A stretch of 64,000 bases of DNA, taken from Alcanivorax sp. GTDB lineage: Bacteria > Pseudomonadota > Gammaproteobacteria > Pseudomonadales > Alcanivoracaceae. How positions within the stretch are numbered: position 1 is the first letter of the stretch; every line of letters begins with the position of its first letter. The position numbers and the translations under genes are program-made. Shown piece by piece: positions 43,503 through 50,807 of the stretch. The DNA lies in assembly GCF_017794965.1 (NCBI RefSeq), contig NZ_CP051240.1, positions 3,100,001-3,164,000 of the forward strand, in the 5' to 3' direction. The notes under the pieces are model-generated. The model searched no databases, was not told the DNA's origin, and saw only the letters and a list, made by a program, of their open reading frames with translations.

Positions 43503-44465
43503 TCAGGCCGGCAAGTTGAGCACCAGTGCGGTCAACTGGGATTGTGAGTGCGCCCCGGTCTTGCGGTAGATGTTCTTGATGTGGTGCCGCACGGTGTGCA
43601 CCGACAGCTCGATATCACCGGCTATCTCTGCCGGCCGGCGCCCCTGGGCAATCAGGCTGGCAATGCGCGATTCCGATTCCGTCAGCCCCAGCCATTGGCC
43701 AATAACCTGCTCTTCGCTACTTTCTTCGCAGGCGTCACCGACAATGAACACAGCCACCAGTCCATGACTCTGAAACAGTTTCTGATCCCGCGGCTGCACT
43801 GTACTGACCAGCAACCGCGAGGCGCCCGGCTCGCCGCCTTTCAGGTTGACCATGCCAGTAGACCTGGTTTCAAAGCACGCCCGAATCAGGCCATCCAACT
43901 CTGTCTGTTTCTTGCGCTGAGACAGCTGCAGGCGCCCCTCTTCCAGTCTGGCGGCAGCCGTACTGGATAGCAGCAATTCTGCTTCCGCAGAGAGGAAAAC
44001 CACATTGTGTTGGCCATCGAGTAACATCATGGCCCCCTGTTTCTGCCGATGAACTGCCGCCTGTCGGTCATTGAGGAGCCGCGAGGCCTCTTCCTGGCGC
44101 ATGGCCCGGGCAATATGCGGCATCAAGCCTTCCAGCATCTGCTTTTCCGGCGCGGCCCATGGCACCTGATCCTGTGGCTTCTGCACGATCAGGTCCACCA
44201 GTGCCCCATCAATTTCATGGCGAACACGCCAGGCCATATCAACCACAGCCCCAACTCCGGTTTCATCGGCGGGCTGACCGATCGGCAATCGGCTCTGGTA
44301 GCCCGCCACAAGCTGGCCATTGTCACCATTTACCATCAGCAGCTGGGCGCCCTCCGCACCACTGTGCCTGCAGATCAGATCCAGGCACGTCTGCCATCCA
44401 TGCTTCTGGTGAGGCGCAAAGTAGATTGCGTCCATCACCTCGGTCAGGTCTTCTTGCCCAATCAC
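43503..44465 (-). CDS. LuxR-family transcriptional regulator 3
   Basis: A 320-residue regulator related to regulators 1 and 2 but shorter in the middle. The C-terminal helix-turn-helix is WLGLTESESRIASLIAQGRRPAEIA and HTVRHHIKNIYRKTG. The central segment MLLDGQHNVVFLSAEAELLL matches the PAS-like part of regulator 2. A near-perfect palindrome lies 57 bp upstream of the ATG, arguing for autoregulation or control by a paralogue. Confidence 0.83.
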   Translation of the reverse strand: MIGQEDLTEVMDAIYFAPHQKHGWQTCLDLICRHSGAEGAQLLMVNGDNGQLVAGYQSRLPIGQPADETGVGAVVDMAWRVRHEIDGALVDLIVQKPQDQVPWAAPEKQMLEGLMPHIARAMRQEEASRLLNDRQAAVHRQKQGAMMLLDGQHNVVFLSAEAELLLSSTAAARLEEGRLQLSQRKKQTELDGLIRACFETRSTGMVNLKGGEPGASRLLVSTVQPRDQKLFQSHGLVAVFIVGDACEESSEEQVIGQWLGLTESESRIASLIAQGRRPAEIAGDIELSVHTVRHHIKNIYRKTGAHSQSQLTALVLNLPA

Positions 44466-44521
44466 CCCGGCGTCCTCTTTGTTCCCTCAGGATTACCTTA
44501 ATCACTGGTAGCTGCGCGCAC

Positions 44522-44539
44522 ATCCCCAATTTGGGGTAT
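44522..44539 (-). promoter_or_regulatory. LuxR-associated palindrome, site 4 (best copy)
   Basis: On the gene strand ATACCCCAAATTGGGGAT is a CCCC-N5-GGGG dyad 57 bp upstream of LuxR-type regulator 3, followed by GTGCGC. It is the most symmetrical of the five sites. Confidence 0.65.
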
Positions 44540-44611
44540 TAATGGCAAAACGCCAGCAAAAACGGGCGGTTGCCAGGGACTTGTCAATATCAACAAGAGT
44601 GGGCAGCGGCC

Positions 44612-45010
44612 CTAGAAATCCCTGTCTTCCGGATCAAACCCCCGCAACTTGTAGGTATAGAAGCCCTTCCTGACAAAATCACTTTTGAAATCCTGCAAAT
44701 CCCGGGACACACCGGAGGCAGGCTTGTCATGGCATTCACAGTCGGATTTCACATCCATGGTATACTTGAAAGATTCACGCACCTCACTCTGAAAGAATGA
44801 GCGCCACTGGTTGCGAATAAAGGTGCGCTCCGAGCCCAATGCACAACCTCGGGTATCCTTGTATCTAAAACCCACCTTCCTTGACTGGTAAAATTGCTTC
44901 GTGTCATAGGAATACGCATAGCCTATGGCCTCACACTCAAGATAATAAATCTCCGCGTTTGCCCCTGCGCCAATCAGTACCAGCAACACTGACAGCATGA
45001 ACTTTTTCAT
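44612..45010 (-). CDS. Small secreted protein of unknown function
   Basis: A 132-residue protein with a signal peptide (MKKFMLSVLLVLIGAGANA) cleaved before EIYYLECEA. The mature part has four Cys (LECEA, GCALG and CEC) that could form disulphides, and many aromatic residues. The region is visibly less GC-rich than its surroundings. No family is recognised. It lies 57 bp downstream of a lipoprotein gene on the same strand and may share its message. Confidence 0.65.
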   Translation of the reverse strand: MKKFMLSVLLVLIGAGANAEIYYLECEAIGYAYSYDTKQFYQSRKVGFRYKDTRGCALGSERTFIRNQWRSFFQSEVRESFKYTMDVKSDCECHDKPASGVSRDLQDFKSDFVRKGFYTYKLRGFDPEDRDF

Positions 45011-45067
45011 CTCATTCCTCCCCTTTCATAAAACACTTCGCCTGCGATCTCATCTCGCTGACACAAA

Positions 45068-46219
45068 CTAATCAGCATGAAAAAAATCAGCCTCTACACG
45101 CTTTGCCCTTGCACAGTCCCTGATGTCATCAATGTCAGGCCCTGTTGTCCTCATTTTTGAACGTTCCGGCTCATAGATATCTTCCACCATAGCCAAACTG
45201 TTCCTGTGACCCGATTCTGTCTTGCCAAAGAAATCCTTCACATAGATATCGCCGTAGCGGAATCTGTCTTCCAGGCAGCTGGCGATCCTGCCCATATCCA
45301 GTGAATTGACTTTTTTCCCACCTCTTCCTTTGACAAAGTATCTATAGGTTTTCCAGGCATAGTAATAATAATCCACCCCCAGATGATCAAACTCCGCCAC
45401 CTCCAGTGGGGATAACTGCCTAAGCTGATAATTACATTGCTCACAGGCAGCCATGAAGGAGACCACGCCATCAAACTTATGCTGGAAAACCAGATTCTCC
45501 GCGTCCTGGTGACTGATTGAGACTTTCCTCACCAGGGTAAACCTGTTTTTGTTGCGACGATTGGTAATGACGATATCCAGATCATCGCCCTGGTTTAGCC
45601 TGGAGAAGTCGAACCAGTTATTCACTTCCCATTGATATGCACCACTACGACTGTTCCCACGGAAGCCAGTGAGATTCGCTTGATTGATCCTTTTTCCGTC
45701 CGCTTCCAGAAAGAAAGTGAGCCGCCCATCCCTATCCCGGTAATCACGCTTTATCAGTTCCACGGACTGGATGCCCGCCAACTCCGGCGGCAACTCTTTT
45801 TCCGTCTTGTTCCACTCATAAACCTTGTAACATGACTTTTTCAAACTATCCGCATAGTCATCGTCGATCATTGCGAATAGCACATTGAAAACCGTTACCA
45901 CACTAATTACACAGGCTGGCGGGCTATATCGAATCGGTCCATAGCGTTGATAGCTGACTTCTTTTTTGACCACAAAGAGCTCTTTTGACTGCGTATAAAT
46001 CTCTTGTGGATCGATATTCACTAAAAGATTACCGTCGGAGACCTCGTAATCCAGCGCCATCTCGTACCGTGAAAACGCAGGCGATGACACCGCATCGCCA
46101 TAATATCGGCGCGCCTCATAGACGCTATCTTTCATGTAGCTTTCGCGCTCGGCATTAATGGTGCCACAGCCGCCAAGCAACGATGACAGGCCCGCCAAAA
46201 CCAGCAGCAAATACCGCAT
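45068..46219 (-). CDS. Lipoprotein of unknown function
   Basis: A 383-residue lipoprotein. The start at 46219 gives a clean signal peptide with lipobox LLGGCGT and is preceded by AAGGA; the open frame extends 20 codons further upstream. The mature part contains a hydrophobic stretch (CVISVVTVFNVLFAMID, about residues 105-121) that may be a second membrane contact, and a CEQC pair. Base composition is lower in GC than the window average, suggesting acquisition. A degenerate CCCC/GGGG palindrome lies 155 bp upstream. No family is recognised. Confidence 0.68.
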   Translation of the reverse strand: MRYLLLVLAGLSSLLGGCGTINAERESYMKDSVYEARRYYGDAVSSPAFSRYEMALDYEVSDGNLLVNIDPQEIYTQSKELFVVKKEVSYQRYGPIRYSPPACVISVVTVFNVLFAMIDDDYADSLKKSCYKVYEWNKTEKELPPELAGIQSVELIKRDYRDRDGRLTFFLEADGKRINQANLTGFRGNSRSGAYQWEVNNWFDFSRLNQGDDLDIVITNRRNKNRFTLVRKVSISHQDAENLVFQHKFDGVVSFMAACEQCNYQLRQLSPLEVAEFDHLGVDYYYYAWKTYRYFVKGRGGKKVNSLDMGRIASCLEDRFRYGDIYVKDFFGKTESGHRNSLAMVEDIYEPERSKMRTTGPDIDDIRDCARAKRVEADFFHAD

Positions 46220-46373
46220 TTCCTTCCCCTGGATCTGATTTCTGTGCGCTCGGGGCATCCTCCCCTTCGAGTGAGACATCCATGTTCAACCTGGCCACCC
46301 CAACATGTCAGAGTGTCTCTGCCGGCCAAGCAGTCACTAGAGCGAGATACTAGTTGGGGGACAATGCATCCGC

Positions 46374-46392
46374 ATCACCCATTTTGGGGATA
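46374..46392 (-). promoter_or_regulatory. LuxR-associated palindrome, site 5 (degenerate)
   Basis: On the gene strand TATCCCCAAAATGGGTGAT keeps CCCC-N5-GGG and is followed by GCGG. It lies 155 bp upstream of the lipoprotein gene at 45068-46219, further than at the other sites. A half-site-like GGGGG is present nearby at 46356-46360. Confidence 0.45.
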
Positions 46393-46447
46393 GATAGCAA
46401 AACGCCCGCAAAAAGCGGGCGCCATGAACCGGAACAGAGAGGGGAGA

Positions 46448-47530
46448 TTACTTGAGGGCATCCGCCCGGGCGGCGCGGGCGTTGCGGGTTTCTGGCTGAT
46501 TGTCCTCCCGTTGCCACCCCTGCAGGTTGTCTTCAATCAACTGCGTGAGCGCATCCAGGTGAACAGGCTCGGCATTGAGTGCCGGGATATAGGCGAAGGA
46601 TTCGCCGCCGGCCTCTTCGAAGTAGCCGCGGTTTTCCACATCGATTTCCTCGATGGTTTCCAGGCAGTCTGCGGAAAAACCCGGGCAGAACAGTTGCACG
46701 GATTTCACCCCCTCGCCGGGCAGGGCCTTCATGGTGAAGTCGGTATAGGGCTGCAGCCACTCTTCTCGGCCGAAGCGGGACTGAAAGGTGGTCATCCACT
46801 GGTCGTCACTCAGCCCCAGCGCCTCTGCCAACAGACGTGACGTCTTGTGGCATTCGCAGAAGTAGGGGTCACCGTTGGTGAGGTAGCGTTTGGGCACACC
46901 GTGGTAACTGAAAATCAGCTTGTCCGCGCTGCCGTGAGTCTCACGGTAGGTACGGATGTGTTCCGCCATGGCCTGAATATAGGGCGGGTAATCCGGGTAG
47001 TGACTGATGAAACGCAGATCAGGGAGCCAGCGACGCTGCATGAAGTCCTTGGCCAGGGCATCAAAGGTGGAGCCATTGGTGGAGCCGGAGTATTGTGGAT
47101 AGAGCGGCAGCACCAGCAGCTGACGTACACCTTCCTCTTCCATTTCCTGCAGCTGGCTGGCGATGGAAGGGTTGCCGTAGCGCATGCCCAGCTTCACCAC
47201 CACATCGTCACCGTACTGTTGCTGCAAGCGCTCGCGGATACCCTTGAGTTGATTCTCGCTGTGCACCAGCAAGGGGGAGCCTTCCTCGGTCCAGACCGTC
47301 TTGTAGGCATGGGCAGACCGGGGCGGGCGGATCACGAGAATCACCAGGTTGAGTATGAAGAACCAGATAAAGCGTGGCACTTCCACCACCCGGGGGTCGG
47401 ACAGGAACTCGCGCAGGTAGCGACGCAGAGCACCCGTTTCAGGGGCATCCGGGGTGCCGAGATTGGTGATCAGTACGCCGATACGACGGGGCTGACGGTG
47501 GTCGAAATTGGGTTGTCCCTGGTAGGCCAT
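46448..47530 (-). CDS. hemH: Ferrochelatase
   Basis: A 360-residue enzyme that inserts ferrous iron into protoporphyrin IX, the last step of protoheme synthesis, at the inner face of the cytoplasmic membrane. VLITNLGTPDAPE is the N-terminal signature; FSYHGVPKRYL carries the catalytic His and QSRFGREEWLQPYT and VQLFCPGFSADCLETIEEI are the conserved C-terminal blocks. The start at 47530 matches the family; upstream in-frame codons read through the intergenic region. Confidence 0.96.
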   Translation of the reverse strand: MAYQGQPNFDHRQPRRIGVLITNLGTPDAPETGALRRYLREFLSDPRVVEVPRFIWFFILNLVILVIRPPRSAHAYKTVWTEEGSPLLVHSENQLKGIRERLQQQYGDDVVVKLGMRYGNPSIASQLQEMEEEGVRQLLVLPLYPQYSGSTNGSTFDALAKDFMQRRWLPDLRFISHYPDYPPYIQAMAEHIRTYRETHGSADKLIFSYHGVPKRYLTNGDPYFCECHKTSRLLAEALGLSDDQWMTTFQSRFGREEWLQPYTDFTMKALPGEGVKSVQLFCPGFSADCLETIEEIDVENRGYFEEAGGESFAYIPALNAEPVHLDALTQLIEDNLQGWQREDNQPETRNARAARADALK

Positions 47531-47613
47531 CCGGGTCTCTCTCGCTGGTATAGGTGCAAACTCAGGCTGATAGTGTAGCGAGATCGCGTCAAGACGCCAT
47601 GATGCTGTGCCAT

Positions 47614-47852
47614 GGTCTGACGTCGGAAGTCTGACGACTGGCGCCAAATTCAAAACCGGATATCCCAACCCTCTCTGTGGGAGCAGTGGTTCCACCGCGA
47701 TCCCGGGAGGACGCTACGCGCCATCGTGGTCGCACCCACAGAGCATAGCAAACCACCACTCCTACACAGGCAGGGTAATCCCCTCCCCCCTGCAGCCTCA
47801 CTCCCTGTCTTTTGACTTTCCTCGCAGCTCAAAGCTCATAGCTCGTAGCTGC
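47614..47852. repeat. Mixed-arm heptad cassette 11 with REP-like centre
   Basis: The left heptads (47614-47641) are GGTCTGA, CGTCGGA, AGTCTGA, CGACTGG. The right heptads (47825-47852) are CAGCTCA, AAGCTCA, TAGCTCG, TAGCTGC. The two arms belong to different heptad families and cannot pair. Between them CTGTGGG with CCCACAG encloses a REP-like GTGGTTCCACCGCGAT (about 47679-47744). The 325-bp gap between hemH and the thioesterase gene holds no gene. Confidence 0.6.
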
Positions 47853-47855
47853 CCT

Positions 47856-48260
47856 TTACTCCGGCAGCTCGCCCAGGTTTCGCTCCAGCTCTGCCCGGAA
47901 GGCCTCCGGAATCGGTGACGACGCCTGCTTGTCGTGCTCGAAGTACACCTGCACCGCCTTGCCACGGGCTACCAGCTTGTCGTTCTGCCAGGCCTGCTGG
48001 GCCACCACAAAGGAGCTGTTGCCGATGCGCTCGATGCCGGTGCGGATCAGCACCTCATTGCCGTAGTAGATCTGTCCCACAAAATCCACTTCCACCCGGG
48101 CAAGGATCAGTGGCAACGCCGCAGGATTGTCCAGGCCCGCACCGAACAGTTCAAACAGCGGGGTCCGCCCGGTTTCGAACCAGCCAGTGACCACGGTGTT
48201 GTTCACATGGCCAAAGGCGTCAGTCTCATAAAAGCGTGGGGTAACAGAGAGTTCGTACAT
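47856..48260 (-). CDS. Acyl-CoA thioesterase (4-hydroxybenzoyl-CoA thioesterase / YbgC type)
   Basis: A 134-residue hot-dog-fold protein. The N-terminal VTPRFYETDAFGHVNNTVVTGWFE holds the family motif with the catalytic Asp in ETDAFGHVNN. Such enzymes hydrolyse short- or medium-chain acyl-CoA thioesters in the cytoplasm. The gene stands alone, divergent from the ABC-F gene. The natural substrate is unknown. Confidence 0.88.
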   Translation of the reverse strand: MYELSVTPRFYETDAFGHVNNTVVTGWFETGRTPLFELFGAGLDNPAALPLILARVEVDFVGQIYYGNEVLIRTGIERIGNSSFVVAQQAWQNDKLVARGKAVQVYFEHDKQASSPIPEAFRAELERNLGELPE

Positions 48261-48448
48261 GGTGGCATCCCGGTACAGTAAACAGGTGAGCCATGATACC
48301 CCCGCCCCGGAGCAAGTCGAGACGATGCTGCAAGTCTGGCCCCAACTGCCCGGCGGGACTGCGCTTTACGACATGAACCGGTACAATGCCGCCACATTTC
48401 ATGCACCCGGTGGCCTCTGCCCACCGCGCTTCGCTACAGGATAGTCCC

Positions 48449-50032
48449 TTGATCTCTACCGCCAACATCACCATGCAGTTCGGTGCCAAGCCGCTGTTTG
48501 AAAACGTCTCCGTGAAATTCGGCAACGGCAACCGCTATGGCCTGATCGGCGCCAATGGCTGCGGCAAATCCACCTTCATGAAGATCCTCGGCGGTGAGCT
48601 TGCGCCCAGCAGCGGGCAGGTGATGCTCAGCCCTGACGACCGCCTCGGCAAGCTGCGCCAGGACCAGTTTGCCTTTGAAGAGCACACGGTGCTGGACACA
48701 GTCATCATGGGGCATACCGAACTGGCGGAAGTGAAAGCCGAACGGGATCGCATCTACAGCCAGGCAGAAATGAGCGAAGAGGACGGCATGCGGGTGGCCG
48801 AACTGGAGATGCAGTTCGCCGAAATGGATGGCTACACCGCCGAAGCCCGCGCCGGAGATCTGCTGCTGGGCCTGGGCATCCCCGAAGTGCAACATAACGG
48901 CCCCATGTCCGAGGTTGCGCCGGGATGGAAGCTGCGGGTACTGCTGGCACAGGCCCTGTTTTCCGATCCGGATATCCTGCTGCTGGACGAGCCCACTAAC
49001 CATCTGGACATCCACACCATCCGCTGGCTGGAAGATATCCTGGTGGCCCGTTCCAGCACCATGATCATCATTTCCCATGACCGTCACTTCCTGAACAGCG
49101 TTTGTACCCACATGGCGGATCTGGATTATGGCGAACTGCGCCTGTTCCCGGGTAACTACGACGAGTACATGACCGCCGCCACCGCCGCCCGTGAGCGTCT
49201 CCATGCAGACAATGCCAAGAAGAAAAAAGAGATCGCCGAACTGCAGAGCTTCGTCAGCCGCTTCTCCGCCAACGCCTCAAAAGCCAAGCAGGCCACCAGC
49301 CGAGCCAGACAGATCGACAAGATCCAGCTGGAAGAGGTGAAGCCGTCCAGTCGGGTGAGTCCTTACATCCGTTTTGAGCAAACCAAAAAACTGCATCGCC
49401 AGGCGGTGACCGTGGAAGGTCTTGCCAAGGGCTTCGAGGACCTGACCCTGTTCCAGAAGCTGGACATGCAGATCGAGGCCGGCGAACGGGTCGCCATCAT
49501 TGGCCCCAACGGTATCGGCAAGACCACGCTGCTGCGCTGTCTGGCCGGTGATCTGGCGGGAGACACCGGCACTGTTAAGTGGGCAGACGCCGCCGAGCTG
49601 GGTTATTTTGCCCAGGATCACAGCCACGACTTTGAAGAGGACATGATCCTGTTCGACTGGATGGCTCAGTGGACCGCCGACGGCGAGCAGGCTGTGCGTG
49701 CCGCCCTGGGGCGCATGCTGTTTTCCAACGATGAAGTGAAGAAGTCCGTGAAGGTGATTTCCGGTGGTGAGCAGGGTCGCATGCTGTTCGGCAAGCTGAC
49801 CCTGACCAAACCCAACGTGCTGTTGCTGGATGAACCCACCAACCACCTGGACATGGAATCCATCGAGGCCCTGAACCTGGCGCTGGAGAACTACCCCGGC
49901 ACCCTGATCTTCGTCAGCCACGACCGGGAATTCGTCAGCTCCCTGGCCACCCGGATCCTGGAAATCACCCCGGACGGCATTCGTGATTTCAGCGGTAATT
50001 ACGACGATTATCTGCGCAGTATTGAAGTCTGA
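48449..50032 (+). CDS. ybiT: ABC-F family ATPase, YbiT-like
   Basis: A 527-residue soluble protein with two ABC ATPase domains and no membrane part, similar to E. coli YbiT along its whole length. Walker A motifs are GANGCGKST and GPNGIGKTT; Walker B motifs with DEPTNHLDI and DEPTNHLDM follow. The linker between domains (KKKKEIAELQSFVSRFSANASKAKQATSRARQ) is the P-site tRNA interaction motif of ABC-F proteins, which act on ribosomes. A TTG start at 48449 is chosen because AGGA lies about eight bases upstream and the product then matches YbiT in length; an upstream ATG would add an unrelated 21 residues. Confidence 0.93.
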   Translation: MISTANITMQFGAKPLFENVSVKFGNGNRYGLIGANGCGKSTFMKILGGELAPSSGQVMLSPDDRLGKLRQDQFAFEEHTVLDTVIMGHTELAEVKAERDRIYSQAEMSEEDGMRVAELEMQFAEMDGYTAEARAGDLLLGLGIPEVQHNGPMSEVAPGWKLRVLLAQALFSDPDILLLDEPTNHLDIHTIRWLEDILVARSSTMIIISHDRHFLNSVCTHMADLDYGELRLFPGNYDEYMTAATAARERLHADNAKKKKEIAELQSFVSRFSANASKAKQATSRARQIDKIQLEEVKPSSRVSPYIRFEQTKKLHRQAVTVEGLAKGFEDLTLFQKLDMQIEAGERVAIIGPNGIGKTTLLRCLAGDLAGDTGTVKWADAAELGYFAQDHSHDFEEDMILFDWMAQWTADGEQAVRAALGRMLFSNDEVKKSVKVISGGEQGRMLFGKLTLTKPNVLLLDEPTNHLDMESIEALNLALENYPGTLIFVSHDREFVSSLATRILEITPDGIRDFSGNYDDYLRSIEV

Positions 50033-50041
50033 TGAGCAAAC

Positions 50042-50194
50042 AGTTGAAAGTTCAAAGTTTAAAGTTGAAAAGCGCGTGACAGGCTTTCAGCTTTGAGAGT
50101 CTGTACCCGCGCCCTTACCAGCGATCGCGGGCACAGGCTCTCAGATCATTATGGCTTTTGTCGCGTTTAAACTTTGAACTTTAAACTTTCAACT
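50042..50194. repeat. Heptad-arm cassette 12 (AGTTNAA type)
   Basis: The left arm (50042-50070) is identical to that of the cassette at 3320. The right arm (50166-50194) pairs with it except at the three variable N positions. The middle has GAGAGTCTGTACCCGCG facing CGCGGGCACAGGCTCTC, a 17-bp hairpin with two mismatches. It begins 10 bp after the ABC-F stop. Confidence 0.88.
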
Positions 50195-50260
50195 CAGCGC
50201 CATCACCCCGCTACAATCCACCCGGGGCTGACGTTTGGCAAAACCTGAATGGAGAACCCC

Positions 50261-50569
50261 ATGACCGACATCGACCAGACCACCAAAACCGAACTGGAAG
50301 CCGCGGCCTTTCGGCGCTTGCTGCAACATCTGGACGAACACAAGGAAGTACAGAACATAGACCTGATGATCCTGGCGGATTTCTGTCGTAACTGTCTGTC
50401 CAAATGGTTGGCTGCAGCAGCTTCTGAGCGCGATGTGGAACTGGATTACGAGCAGGCCCGGGAATGGGTGTACGGGATGCCGTACAGCGAGTGGAAGGAC
50501 CAGTTTCAGGCGCCGGCGACGCCGGAGCAGATGGCGGCTTTTGAGGCAAAGCAGAAAGCCAAGTCGTGA
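50261..50569 (+). CDS. DUF1244 family protein
   Basis: A 102-residue protein of the DUF1244 family of proteobacteria. The conserved ELEAAAFRRLLQHL, QNIDLMILADFCRNCLSKW (with a Cys pair) and ARE-VYGMPY-WK blocks are all seen. No signal peptide; it is mainly helical. The ATG at 50261 is preferred over 50249 because GGAG lies seven bases upstream. Function is unknown. Confidence 0.9.
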   Translation: MTDIDQTTKTELEAAAFRRLLQHLDEHKEVQNIDLMILADFCRNCLSKWLAAAASERDVELDYEQAREWVYGMPYSEWKDQFQAPATPEQMAAFEAKQKAKS

Positions 50570-50575
50570 AAGAAT

Positions 50576-50748
50576 GGTCGGAGGTCTGACGTCGGACGAC
50601 TGACGCCAGAGGCTGAGAACCAGGCTGAAAGCATCGCGGTGGAACCACAGCTCCCACGGCAGCCCTGAGCCGGTCACTGCGGGATTCGGGGTAATGCGGA
50701 TAGAGAGGGGGATGAGTTGGTCAGACGTCCGACTTCTGACGTCCGACC
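50576..50748. repeat. Heptad-arm cassette 13 (GTCNGAC type) with REP-like centre
   Basis: The left arm (50576-50603) is GGTCGGA, GGTCTGA, CGTCGGA, CGACTGA. The right arm (50719-50748) is the inverse type: TCAGACG, TCCGACT, TCTGACG, TCCGACC. The middle contains, on the reverse strand, GTGGGAGCTGTGGTTCCACC followed by GCGATG (50633-50658), the REP-like module also seen at 47680. It lies between the DUF1244 gene and the end of the convergent lipoprotein gene. Confidence 0.8.
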
Positions 50749-50807
50749 AGCCCAGCATCCCCGCCAGGGAGCAAAATGCCCACTGCGTCAGCAGTGGATG
50801 CATCGCC

